DNA from: Chlorobiota bacterium
Lineage (GTDB): Bacteria > Bacteroidota > Bacteroidia > Bacteroidales > VadinHA17
Length of the DNA stretch: 45,914 bases
Direction: 5' to 3'
Assembly (NCBI GenBank): GCA_013152085.1
Contig: JAADHC010000034.1
Location: 25,614-71,527 of the forward strand
In this document: piece after piece, positions 8,749-16,705 of the stretch
Position numbering within the stretch: position 1 is the stretch's first letter
Layout: each line of letters opens with the position of its first letter
Translations under genes and position numbers: made by a program
The notes under the pieces: model-generated
Database searches by the model: none
The model's input: the letters and a program-made list of their open reading frames with translations, nothing else
Told to the model about the DNA's origin: nothing

Positions 8749-8912
8749 TTCTTCTTGTTAAACATCCTGTGTTAAAAACAACTCTGGAAAAACTACGCAA
8801 AGTGACCTGGTGACCTGTTGGTCCCGGTGTCATTGACAATGCCGTGATCCATCCGATGATATCTTTTAACATTGCCGGAGCTATCGGGTAACAGGATGAA
8901 TCCAAATAAATA

Positions 8913-8943
8913 TTTACATTCCCCGAAACTTTCCGTAATTTCG
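8913..8943 (+). promoter_or_regulatory. promoter of the P1 peptidase gene
   Basis: TTTA (8913-8916), 19 nt, then TAATTTCG (8936-8943), close to TAnnTTTG. The predicted transcript starts near 8950, downstream of earlier in-frame start codons, which supports the signal-peptide start at 8974. Confidence 0.45.
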
Positions 8944-8973
8944 CTGATGATGTTTATTCCAAAAGTATTGACC

Positions 8974-10122
8974 ATGAAATTTTTTGGTAAGTATCTGATC
9001 TCCGTAATGATTATTTTAACCTGTCTGCCTGTTTTTTCTCAGCAACAGCGCTTGCGTGATGCCGGTATCATCATTGGTGTACTGCCTCCCGGGAAAAATA
9101 ATGCGATTACGGATGTTTCCGGTGTAAAAGTAGGGCATGTCACGCTTTTTACAGACAGCCTGGTTTGTACCGGTGTTACCGCCATTATCCCGCATAACGG
9201 AAATATTTTTCAGGAGAAAGTGCCGGCAGCCGTGTATGTTGGAAACGGTTTTGGCAAAATGACAGGGATCAGCCAGATACGGGAACTGGGAAATATAGAA
9301 ACCCCCGTGATCCTGACCAATACGTTAAGTGTGCCGGTAGCGGCAAATGCCCTGATCAAATATACGCTCGGTTTACCCGGAAATGAAAATGTGCGAAGTG
9401 TGAATCCGGTGGTAGGAGAGACCAATGACGGGTATCTGAATGATATCCGTGGCAGTCATGTGACCGAAGCGGATGTTCTGGAAGCCATCCGGAAGGCGCA
9501 CGAAGGTCCGGTGAAAGAAGGGTGTGTGGGTGCCGGACGCGGGACCGTTTGTTTCGGATTTAAAGGTGGAATCGGAACAGCCTCACGTGTCATTCCGGAA
9601 TCACTCGGGGGGTATACCGTAGGCGTTCTGGTGCAGTCGAATTTCGGCGGTAACCTGATGGTTGACGGGATCCCGGTTGGAGAAAAGCTGGGAAACTATT
9701 ATCTCCACAGGCAACTTTCCGCAAATCCTGACGGATCGTGCATGATGATTGTGGCAACCGATGCTCCGCTGGATGCAAGGAATCTTTATCGCCTTGCAAA
9801 ACGGGCTATGCTGGGGCTGGCAAAAACCGGCGGAATCTCGTCAAACGGCAGCGGGGATTATGTAATTGCTTTTTCAACGTCAACACAGAACCGGATGGCC
9901 TATCACTCCGGCGAAATAACACAGGATATAACGGTTGTCCGCAATGATGCCATGTCACCCCTGTTTATGGCTGTGATCGAAAGTACCGAAGAGGCGATTC
10001 TCAACAGCCTTTTTATGGCGACCACCACAACCGGGTACAAGGGACATACGGTAAAAGCACTTCCGGTGAATGAAGTATTAAGGATGTGCATCAACAGGAA
10101 AGATCATGACGGAACAAAATGA
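8974..10122 (+). CDS. secreted P1-family (DmpA-like) aminopeptidase
   Basis: A 382-residue peptidase of family S58 (DmpA/L-aminopeptidase D-esterase), made as a proenzyme that cleaves itself to expose an N-terminal Ser nucleophile. The signal peptide MKFFGKYLIS to CLPVFSQ (1-23) places it in the periplasm. Family marks are DVSGVKVGHVTL, GRGTVCFGFKGGIGTASRV, VLVQSNFGGNL and GGISSNGSGDYVIAFST, which includes the expected self-cleavage region. The frame is open upstream (TTG 8872), but the signal peptide and promoter position favour ATG 8974. It overlaps the following racemase gene by 17 bases, so the two are translationally coupled. Together they may handle peptides carrying D-residues (inference). 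Confidence 0.9.
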   Translation: MKFFGKYLISVMIILTCLPVFSQQQRLRDAGIIIGVLPPGKNNAITDVSGVKVGHVTLFTDSLVCTGVTAIIPHNGNIFQEKVPAAVYVGNGFGKMTGISQIRELGNIETPVILTNTLSVPVAANALIKYTLGLPGNENVRSVNPVVGETNDGYLNDIRGSHVTEADVLEAIRKAHEGPVKEGCVGAGRGTVCFGFKGGIGTASRVIPESLGGYTVGVLVQSNFGGNLMVDGIPVGEKLGNYYLHRQLSANPDGSCMMIVATDAPLDARNLYRLAKRAMLGLAKTGGISSNGSGDYVIAFSTSTQNRMAYHSGEITQDITVVRNDAMSPLFMAVIESTEEAILNSLFMATTTTGYKGHTVKALPVNEVLRMCINRKDHDGTK

Positions 10123-10849
10123 CAAAATAATCGGTATCCTCGGTGGAATGGGTTCTGAAGCCACAGCTGCCCTCTTCAGCCTGATCATTGAAAATACCGA
10201 TGCCCATAACGACCATGAGCATGCCCCGGTACTGATCTACAATAACCCGAAAATTCCCGACCGGTCTGCCTATCTGCTGGGCTACGGGTCCAATCCGGTT
10301 CCGTTACTTATTGAGGGTTCCCGGAAACTTGAAATCATGGGCGCTTCCTGTATCCTGTGGCCTTGCAATACAGCCCACTACTTTGCCGAAGAAGTGCAAA
10401 AACATCTTTCCGTGCCGGTAATACATATGATACGTGAAACCGCGGTTTATGTCCGGTCTGCATTTCCTTCAGGTACTCGCTTTGGCCTTCTGGCGACAGA
10501 GGGTACCTATAAAACTGAACTCTACCGTGATATTTTTGCCGAAGAGGGTGTTGACCTTTTGGTTCCTTCGGAAAAAAACAAAGAAATTACCATGATATCG
10601 ATCTACGGGGAGAAGGGTATAAAAGCCGGTTATCACAAAGAACCGGTGGAAATGTTACAGGCTCCTTTGCGGGAGCTCCGGGATCACGGTGCCGATGTGG
10701 TTATTGCCGGTTGTACAGAACTGTCACTTGTACTGAATCCCCGGACCACCGGAATGGATGTCCTCGATCCGATGCGTATACTGGCACGTGCTGCCATACG
10801 GTTTGTACAATATCCGCTGAAGGATGAACAGCCATTTGATTTGATTTGA
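10106..10849 (+). CDS. aspartate/glutamate racemase family protein
   Basis: A 247-residue PLP-independent amino-acid racemase. The two catalytic cysteines sit in the expected motifs, WPCNTAHYF (Cys87) and AGCTELSLV (Cys203), and the protein opens with the GILGGMGSEAT block of the RacX/YgeA-like branch. These enzymes use one Cys to take and the other to give the alpha proton. Specificity (Asp, Glu or another amino acid) cannot be told. It starts inside the end of the P1 peptidase gene (ATGACGG at 10106), so it is co-translated. The product has no signal peptide and is cytoplasmic while its partner is exported. Confidence 0.9.
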   Translation: MTEQNDKIIGILGGMGSEATAALFSLIIENTDAHNDHEHAPVLIYNNPKIPDRSAYLLGYGSNPVPLLIEGSRKLEIMGASCILWPCNTAHYFAEEVQKHLSVPVIHMIRETAVYVRSAFPSGTRFGLLATEGTYKTELYRDIFAEEGVDLLVPSEKNKEITMISIYGEKGIKAGYHKEPVEMLQAPLRELRDHGADVVIAGCTELSLVLNPRTTGMDVLDPMRILARAAIRFVQYPLKDEQPFDLI

Positions 10850-11101
10850 TCATCATTATACGGATAATAAAACCAGGATCAGGGGAATAAGTCTGAACCG
10901 TTGTTTTCACCCGTGATGAAGAAGGCGCATGAGGGTGGTGATGAAAACCGTGGCCAGACTGGCAGAATGATCATTTCAAGGATGTCAGGTATCTCTGTCT
11001 TGACTGAACCGATGGAACATTGTACACGGGATGATGGTTCGAAGGAAAATAGTAGACAGTGAGATGTACAAACCCGCGGAATAATAATTTTCCAAATACG
11101 G

Positions 11102-11482
11102 TTATACAGGTTCTTCTTTTCTCAGGTACCAGCTTACAATAAAGAAAGAGCCGAGCATGATGATCAATAAGGTAAGGATAAATGTGCTGACAAAGAAGTG
11201 ATTTCCTTTAAAGATGAAAAAGTAAAGGGCAGCCAGTCCGAAAAGGGTGATGATGATCCCACCAACCAGCTCCCATTTCCGGGCAACAATGATAAGTGCC
11301 AGCAGGACAAGCCAGGGCAGCGCGTTGGGACTGTTCCGGATAATACCACGAATACCGCCTCCGTATTCATTGGCTCCCGATAATAAGGCAAAAACTAATA
11401 CCAGAATTCCTAATACAAACAGGGTATATCTTGCAATGTTCCTCAGCAGATTTGCGGTTTTGATTTTTTGTGTTTTTTCCAT
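11102..11482 (-). CDS. small membrane protein with four transmembrane segments
   Basis: A 126-residue hydrophobic protein with about four membrane helices (near 18-36, 52-65, 70-90, 95-117) and a charged C-terminus (LRKEEPV). It lies 5 bases after the stop codon of the TlpA-like gene on the same strand, so the two are likely co-transcribed. The opening MEKTQKIKTANLLRNIARYT recalls small uncharacterised Bacteroidetes membrane proteins. I assign no function. Confidence 0.7.
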   Translation of the reverse strand: MEKTQKIKTANLLRNIARYTLFVLGILVLVFALLSGANEYGGGIRGIIRNSPNALPWLVLLALIIVARKWELVGGIIITLFGLAALYFFIFKGNHFFVSTFILTLLIIMLGSFFIVSWYLRKEEPV

Positions 11483-11487
11483 AATAT

Positions 11488-12945
11488 TTATTTTTTTAAC
11501 TTACTATCTATAATTTTGTATAAGTTCTCCAGCTGGCTTGGTGTAGGTGCATTCATTGATACTATTTTTCCTTTCTTGTCAATAAGTATGAATCTGGGTA
11601 TGTAATATACCGCATAATGATTATTAACAAAATCATTTTCATCTATTAACTGCAGCCAGCCGGGCTTATCTTCTTCAACAGCCTGTTTCCATCGGTTATA
11701 CCCGTTACTGACAGCAATGCTGATAAGGGCAAACCGATCCTCATTCTTATAGTGTTGATAAATCTTTTTTAAATTGGGAATCTCCGCCCGGCATGGTTTA
11801 CACCAACTGGCCCATAAATCAAGGTAAACAACCTTGCCAAGAAAATCTGTCAGCGAATGTTCACTGCCATTAATATCTTTAATCTTGAAAACCGGAGCCG
11901 GCTTTCCGGAAAATTCCGAAAGTAGATAATTTTCCCGTTTGGCATAAGTCCTGTTCAAATCTTTAATATAGTAATCAATCGTCATCTGTTCAATATATGG
12001 TGAGATAATCATTTTATATGTATGCAGCTTTTTGAGATTTTCAGATATGAGAATACCATTTCTCATAAATTGCCATAACGTGTATTCCTTAATTTTTCCC
12101 TGATATTCTTTGCTAACCAGCTCATAAGTATAGTATTTTTTATTCTTGAGAAGTGAATTATTCTTTAAACTTAAATATTTCAGATATTTCGGATAGGCAT
12201 AAGACATCGTTCGCTTATACCATGTTGAAATGAAATACTTTTCATTGTATATGTCGTTAATTATTTCAGTATCAAAGTTTGAGTTTATAAACTCTTTGGC
12301 AGTCTCATAAGTGTAGTCCTTATTATGAATTAGAATATAAGTAAGCAGGTTGTATAATTGCCGAAAATCACTTTCATATTTTAATAGTACACTGAAAATT
12401 TCCCTGTATTCGTTTTCATTTCTTATTTGTTTTAAAACGACATTTGCAACAGAATCCTCAAGTTCTTTTTCCTTTTTCAAAGATTTCAGAAATTCTTTTT
12501 CAGCAAGCCATAACCGTTCAATTTTATTCTTTCTATTCAGATGGATGGAGTCAAGCATCACACGATAATTGTTAATTGGTATTGTTTTTTCTGTTATTTT
12601 CTTTGATTTGTATAAGGTTTGAAGGTTTTTTGCATTACCGGTAATAGTCAGATTGAATCCTGGAGCTATAAATAAGTCATTAATTTGGATCTCATTTTTC
12701 TGGATACTGGCTAAACACGGAGATTGTACTTTTTCAGTAATTAAGATGAACCTTCCTTCATCATCCAAATGAATAGTGTCCGTCTCATAATCACCATACT
12801 TATTTTCATAGAAAAGAATTAGGTTTTTTTCAGGACAATTCTGTAATTGACCCTTTATTCTTAATGGTTTGTTCCCAGGAAGCTGTACAAAAGAGAGTAA
12901 AAAAATCAGGGTAAATGTTCCTATAAAAAACTTAGAGGAGTTCAT
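11488..12945 (-). CDS. TlpA/ResA-like thiol-disulfide oxidoreductase with DUF4369-like N-terminus
   Basis: A 485-residue exported protein. An N-terminal hydrophobic segment (about 5-22) is followed by a beta domain resembling DUF4369 (about 27-115), a long Lys/Tyr/Asn-rich helical middle (about 120-340), and a C-terminal thioredoxin fold (about 345-485) with the active site WASWCKPCRAEIP and a cis-Pro region (YYIPRFILID). Such proteins reduce or exchange disulfides in the periplasm of Bacteroidetes. The start at ATG 12945 fits the signal peptide; a TTG at 12984 is less likely because the promoter candidate would put transcription start there. The gene is clearly more AT-rich than its neighbours, suggesting transfer. 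Confidence 0.85.
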   Translation of the reverse strand: MNSSKFFIGTFTLIFLLSFVQLPGNKPLRIKGQLQNCPEKNLILFYENKYGDYETDTIHLDDEGRFILITEKVQSPCLASIQKNEIQINDLFIAPGFNLTITGNAKNLQTLYKSKKITEKTIPINNYRVMLDSIHLNRKNKIERLWLAEKEFLKSLKKEKELEDSVANVVLKQIRNENEYREIFSVLLKYESDFRQLYNLLTYILIHNKDYTYETAKEFINSNFDTEIINDIYNEKYFISTWYKRTMSYAYPKYLKYLSLKNNSLLKNKKYYTYELVSKEYQGKIKEYTLWQFMRNGILISENLKKLHTYKMIISPYIEQMTIDYYIKDLNRTYAKRENYLLSEFSGKPAPVFKIKDINGSEHSLTDFLGKVVYLDLWASWCKPCRAEIPNLKKIYQHYKNEDRFALISIAVSNGYNRWKQAVEEDKPGWLQLIDENDFVNNHYAVYYIPRFILIDKKGKIVSMNAPTPSQLENLYKIIDSKLKK

Positions 12946-12989
12946 GATCAAAGGACATTGGTATTCAAGGTTTTTAAATTCCAATTTAG

Positions 12990-13022
12990 CTAAATTAATG
13001 ATAAATGCGAATATACAGCAAA
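12990..13022 (-). promoter_or_regulatory. promoter of the TlpA-like gene
   Basis: On the minus strand TTTG (13022-13019), 21 nt, then TAATTTAG (12997-12990). The same -7 variant occurs upstream of pncB. Confidence 0.4.
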
Positions 13023-13050
13023 TGAATGTTAATATTGTAGTTGGGTCATA

Positions 13051-13257
13051 TTATGATTCTTGAGTTGAGTATGCATAACAAAGAAATTCATTATTTCCCT
13101 GTTGGTCTGCCAGAATGAGGTTAAACTTGATCTCTTCACGCAAATCATCATCATGAATACGGGTCATAAACAGGGTGGCTTTTTCGATCAGGATTATGTT
13201 GATCTCATATCCGTCATCATCAAAGACAACATAATTATTTATTGCCCCCCTATGCAC
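13051..13257 (-). pseudogene. short orphan reading frame, probably a gene remnant
   Basis: 68 codons opening with GTG directly after a stop, with no ATG in a sensible place. The translation (VVFDDDGYEINIILIEK, TRIHDDDLREEIKFNLI) looks like real protein with good hydrophobic periodicity, so I read it as the C-terminal part of a decayed gene or a small hypothetical protein. It lies between the TlpA gene and a truncated NUDIX fragment, next to repeat debris, in an AT-rich patch. No family recognised. Confidence 0.35.
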
Positions 13258-13269
13258 AAATTATAAACG

Positions 13270-13300
13270 AATACCATTCGTGAATTCGTGGCTTATAATA
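13270..13300. repeat. fragment of an ATTCGTG-type interspersed repeat
   Basis: ATTCGTGAATTCGTGGC contains two direct copies of ATTCGTG around an EcoRI-like palindrome (CACGAATTCACGAAT on the other strand). This wording resembles palindromic repeats common in intergenic DNA of several bacterial phyla (from memory). Only a partial copy is visible. Confidence 0.35.
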
Positions 13301-13315
13301 CAATCTGTTTGTAAG

Positions 13316-13561
13316 TTAATAAAAGTTTTTCAAATTATCTTTGTCCATATCCTCATCTTTATATATGAATCCTCCGGGTAACCCCCATATCTCACTATTC
13401 TTCCGTTGCAGCAAAAGGACCTTTAATTCTTCGTTTTCATAACCGGTGATTACGCAATCCACCGGCTGGCCGGGAATGAATTTTGAAATAACGAATTCAA
13501 AACCGGATATTTGCAGGTCTTTTTGGTTTGTAATACAAATTCGGTTGTCAATGGTGTCTGA
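13316..13561 (-). pseudogene. truncated NUDIX hydrolase (NrtR-like) fragment
   Basis: Reading the minus strand from 13561 to the TAA at 13316-13318 gives about 81 residues without an ATG. They include KFIPGQPVDCVITGY, ELKVLLLQRKNSEIWGLPGG and FIYKDEDMDKDNLKNFY. This is the N-terminal third of a NUDIX domain of the type found in NrtR-like ADP-ribose-binding regulators: it reaches the PGGF that precedes the Nudix box and then stops. The catalytic box GX5EX7REUXEEXGU and any DNA-binding domain are absent. A deletion or insertion near 13.32 kb, beside the repeat fragment, probably destroyed the gene. Confidence 0.6.
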
Positions 13562-13587
13562 TCAATGTCTCCCGGGATAATCCCGGT

Positions 13588-13622
13588 AAAAAAAGACAGG
13601 CTGCCTGAAATGGCAGCCTGTC
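13588..13622 (-). terminator. strong intrinsic terminator of the torF-glnB-amt operon
   Basis: GACAGGCTGCC (13595-13605) and GGCAGCCTGTC (13612-13622) form a perfect 11-bp stem with a 6-base loop. Read on the minus strand it is followed by seven T (13594-13588). It lies 35 bases past the amt stop codon. A second small palindrome, CCGGGATAATCCCGG, follows at 13572-13586. Confidence 0.92.
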
Positions 13623-13656
13623 ACAAACGAACATTGAATAATAATACCGGATAATC

Positions 13657-14901
13657 CTAATTATAGGCAGTCTCGCCGTGTTCATAAACGTCAAGGCCTT
13701 CTTCCTCGATACGTTTGCTAACCCTCAGACCGATAGTCTTTTTCACAATATAAAACAGAATAAATCCTGCACCCAAAGCCCATGCTGCAATGGCGATAAC
13801 GCCTGTAAACTGAGAGACAAGCTGGGCAGTACCCCCGCCATAAAAAAGTCCATTGGTTGTGTCAAAAAATCCGACAAGTATGGTTCCTGTAACACCGGAT
13901 AATCCGTGTACGGAAATGGCACCGACAGGATCATCGATCTTAAGTATGTTATCAAAAAAACTAACACCATACACCAGTACAACACCGGCAATAATACCAA
14001 TGATTACTGCACCACCCGGGCTAACAACATCACAACCTGCTGTGATGGCTACCAATCCGGCGAGAGCACCATTGAGCGTCAGTGAAAGTCCCGGACGTTT
14101 AAACTGATACCATGTGACAAGCATTGCGGTTATTGCCCCTGCGGCAGCAGCAAGATTTGTCGTAATAAAAATATGCGCAATGGCAGATGCATTTTCTATC
14201 CCGGAAGCAGCGAGCTGGGACCCCGGGTTAAATCCAAACCAACCAAACCAAAGTATAAATACACCTAAAACACTAAGAGCCATATTATGTCCGGGAATTG
14301 CATTCGGTTTTCCGGCAGCAGTAAATTTGCCTATCCGTGGTCCGACAAGTACACCGCCTACAAGTCCGGCCCACGCACCTACGGAATGAACCACTGTTGA
14401 ACCGGCAAAGTCGTGAAAAGGAGTAGTCATTGTGGCTAACCAGCCTCCTCCCCAGACCCAGTGTCCGGAAACCGGATAAATTATTGCCGTAATGATTAAA
14501 GTGATTACCAGATAGCTGGTAAAATGTGTACGCTCTGCAATTACTCCGGAGACAATTGTTGCTGCCGTTGCAGCAAAAACGGTCTGAAACATCAGACTGG
14601 CCATATCCGGAATCCCGTTGACCTCATTGGAGTGATAGAAAAAGTTAATCTTTCCGAACAGGCCGCCAATATCCGTTCCATACATTAAGGTGTATCCCAT
14701 AATCCAGAATATAAGAGAACCGACAGAAAAATCCATAAAGTTTTTCATAAGAATGTTTACTGTATTCTTTTTTCTCGTAAATCCGGCTTCGACCAGAGCA
14801 AATCCAGGTTGCATAAACATTACAAAAGCAGCAGCAATCAAAACCCAAATAGTGTCAATTGAGACGGTAAGGCCCGTAATTGTATCATTTATTTCTTTCA
14901 T
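13657..14901 (-). CDS. amt: ammonium transporter (Amt family)
   Basis: A 414-residue channel of the Amt/MEP/Rh family with eleven membrane helices, moving ammonium or ammonia across the inner membrane. Family signatures visible are MFMQPGFALVEAGFTRKKNTVN, the HWVWGGGWLA loop, FAGSTVVHSVGAWAGLVGG with the first pore His, GWFGFNPGS, and SVHGLSGVTGTILVG with the second pore His. The cytosolic tail ends RIEEEGLDVYEHGETAYN, matching the PII-contacting tail of other Amts. It is the last gene of torF-glnB-amt; the PII protein encoded 31 bases upstream should block it when nitrogen is plentiful (known for the family). Confidence 0.96.
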   Translation of the reverse strand: MKEINDTITGLTVSIDTIWVLIAAAFVMFMQPGFALVEAGFTRKKNTVNILMKNFMDFSVGSLIFWIMGYTLMYGTDIGGLFGKINFFYHSNEVNGIPDMASLMFQTVFAATAATIVSGVIAERTHFTSYLVITLIITAIIYPVSGHWVWGGGWLATMTTPFHDFAGSTVVHSVGAWAGLVGGVLVGPRIGKFTAAGKPNAIPGHNMALSVLGVFILWFGWFGFNPGSQLAASGIENASAIAHIFITTNLAAAAGAITAMLVTWYQFKRPGLSLTLNGALAGLVAITAGCDVVSPGGAVIIGIIAGVVLVYGVSFFDNILKIDDPVGAISVHGLSGVTGTILVGFFDTTNGLFYGGGTAQLVSQFTGVIAIAAWALGAGFILFYIVKKTIGLRVSKRIEEEGLDVYEHGETAYN

Positions 14902-14932
14902 CTTTTCAATTTTTCAAAAGGTTAGAACTTGG

Positions 14933-15280
14933 TTAATCTTTAATAAACAGGGAATCATCCCCTTTCTCGCCGGTACGGATGCGGATTCCCTCCTCGATAT
15001 TGGAGATGAATATCTTACCATCTCCAACTTCACCTGTAACGGCAGATTCCATAATTGCATCAATGGTAGGTTGAAGATTAATATCCCGTACCACAATTGA
15101 CAGAAAGATGCGTTCAATGGTGCTTGTATCATAGATAATACCCCTGTAAACACGACTTTCCCTGGCCATTCCGACACCTCTGGCTTCCCAATAAGAGAAA
15201 AATTCAATTCCCTTTTCACGAAGAGTGCTTTTTACCTCTTCAAATTTCGTTTTGCGAATAATTGCTTCGATTTTTTTCAT
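14933..15280 (-). CDS. glnB: PII nitrogen regulatory protein (GlnB/GlnK)
   Basis: A 115-residue PII signalling protein that binds ATP/ADP and 2-oxoglutarate and controls Amt and other nitrogen targets. Seen: KKIEAIIRKTKFEEV at the N-terminus, the T-loop with VYRG (the Tyr corresponding to the uridylylated Tyr51), the B-loop TGEVGDGKIF and the C-loop IRIRTGEKGDDS. The T-loop (WEARGVGMARESRVYRG) differs from the enterobacterial form, lacking the GFGRQKGH wording. The ATG at 15280 is used; an upstream in-frame GTG/TTG at 15298 would add six residues. It lies between torF and amt with about 30-base gaps. Confidence 0.95.
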   Translation of the reverse strand: MKKIEAIIRKTKFEEVKSTLREKGIEFFSYWEARGVGMARESRVYRGIIYDTSTIERIFLSIVVRDINLQPTIDAIMESAVTGEVGDGKIFISNIEEGIRIRTGEKGDDSLFIKD

Positions 15281-15312
15281 TTCAGTATCATTTAACAACT
15301 CTATTAAATAAA

Positions 15313-15999
15313 TTAAAGAGAAACCCCCAGGACTACATAGAACTGTTGTTTTTCAGGATTCAATATTACCGATCCCTTAAGGGGAAAAGAGAAAGTATCA
15401 TTTAGCTTTACGCTTTTTTCAGTTGAAACACCAATATTACATATTGCAAAGTTTCCTGTGCTGGTATGCCATCCGTCACCTGCACCTACAAACAACGAAA
15501 CGGAGGTGAAGGAATATGTGGTTTCAAAATACATATCACCACCTTTTGTCCCTGCAGCGCCTGCCTGATTTAACATATAATTTGCTGCCAGGCTCAGGGA
15601 ACCAAGGGTGTACCCCAGATTTATTTCATACCCGTGTGTGCCGGAACTTTGTGAAAAATCAAAATAGGGTGTACCGGGATAATAATAATCGGTAACCCCG
15701 AGAGATAATCCGAAATCAAAGGTGTAGTTGGCATACAGATCTGCTTCTGCAGCCTCATTTGTAGAAAAACAATAGGAACCCCAGGCACCTATTGAGAAAT
15801 TCCCCAGTGATAATTCGACAAAAGGTTGAATGGCAGGTCCGCTGCCAAACTTTGTCCCCCTCCAGATGTAATTACTAACCAAATCACCACCGGTATTAAC
15901 CTGGTTTGCCGGCTGTTCCTGCGAAAACAGATTAATCCCGAATCCAAAAAGAAATACACTCATCATGCCTGCCTGTTGTAATAAAAAACTCTGTTTCAT
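15313..15999 (-). CDS. TorF-family putative porin
   Basis: A 228-residue outer-membrane beta-barrel protein. A signal peptide (1-27, to FSQEQ) is followed by SNYIWRGTKFGSGPAIQPF, the characteristic opening of the TorF (Gcw_chp) family, then alternating amphipathic strands and a C-terminal strand ending VVLGVSL. Its place as first gene before glnB and amt suggests it lets a nitrogen source through the outer membrane (inference from context; similar linkage is familiar in Bacteroidetes). Confidence 0.85.
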   Translation of the reverse strand: MKQSFLLQQAGMMSVFLFGFGINLFSQEQPANQVNTGGDLVSNYIWRGTKFGSGPAIQPFVELSLGNFSIGAWGSYCFSTNEAAEADLYANYTFDFGLSLGVTDYYYPGTPYFDFSQSSGTHGYEINLGYTLGSLSLAANYMLNQAGAAGTKGGDMYFETTYSFTSVSLFVGAGDGWHTSTGNFAICNIGVSTEKSVKLNDTFSFPLKGSVILNPEKQQFYVVLGVSL

Positions 16000-16043
16000 A
16001 CAATAAAATTTTAAGGATAAATAAATGGGTTAAAAATAATGCA

Positions 16044-16075
16044 CAAAGTATATAATAATTTAATTAGCCCCCAAA
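16044..16075 (-). promoter_or_regulatory. promoter of the torF-glnB-amt operon
   Basis: On the minus strand TTTG (16075-16072), 19 nt, then TATACTTTG (16052-16044), a one-base variant of TAnnTTTG. The -33 box lies inside one of two C/G-block palindromes. Predicted start of transcription is near 16037, giving a leader of about 40 nt. Confidence 0.55.
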
Positions 16076-16140
16076 TAAAATGGGGTATAAATTAAATAAA
16101 TAATATAATTATAATATCACCCCCCTTAAAAATAGGGGGT
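16068..16140. promoter_or_regulatory. paired CCCC-N9-GGGG palindromes, candidate operators
   Basis: Two like-shaped palindromes stand in very AT-rich DNA upstream of torF: CCCCC-N9-GGGG at 16068-16085 and CCCCCC-N9-GGGGG at 16120-16139, each with an all-A/T centre. A lone CCCC follows at 16184-16187. The first overlaps the -33 box. Binding by a regulator is inference. Confidence 0.4.
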
Positions 16141-16705
16141 AATGTAAGAAATAAGTATAAAAATACAATAACACCCCTATGATATGATATTATAGATAAT
16201 ATATATTTTCTTGTATGGAACAGCTGTTGGTAATATATTCAGAAACAGTGATGTAATTGAATGAAATTACTATTGTGCAGACAGGAGTCCTTTTATTAAG
16301 GTGGTTGCGGACGGAGGGAGGAAGGAAGCAGGATATTACAATCCCCGTCCCAAACCTTATCGTCCGGTATTATAAAAACCAGGATACGGTCCTGAATAAA
16401 CGCTCTTTACGGCCGGAGCGGCCTATGATATTTCCAACGTATACGGAGTGGGGATAGCGGAATACCGGTACAACCGGATAGGGATGAGCCCTCCGGAACT
16501 GTCAAAGGGTTTACTTACGATGAAGCAATTTCATCGGTCTTAACAATCATGAAGCTCGAAAGAGGAAGTTTGAATTACCATTCCTGAGTTTTCGACCCTT
16601 TTCCTTCCGGGTCTTTGATCTGTACCTTGCTTTTTCAGCATGCACAGTACTTTCCTGAGAGGTTTTCAGTAGTAATTAAAAGTGATTGCAAAAGAAACCA
16701 CTTAG

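Larger units (their letters stand above)
16000..16705. other. gene-poor region between nitrogen operon and nitronate monooxygenase
   Basis: 16.00-16.25 kb is very AT-rich and holds the torF promoter and the palindromes. 16.25-16.70 kb shifts to average composition and carries short open stretches (for example GFTYDEAISSVLTIMKLERG near 16.5 kb on the plus strand) that look protein-like but are broken by stops. A small hairpin (GACCC-N10-GGGTC) lies near 16.6 kb. It may be eroded coding DNA; I see no intact gene. Confidence 0.4.

Noticed and set aside
16257-16457. 66-codon frame in the gene-poor region
   Set aside because: No family resemblance, no promoter or ribosome binding site, and other frames look equally broken.
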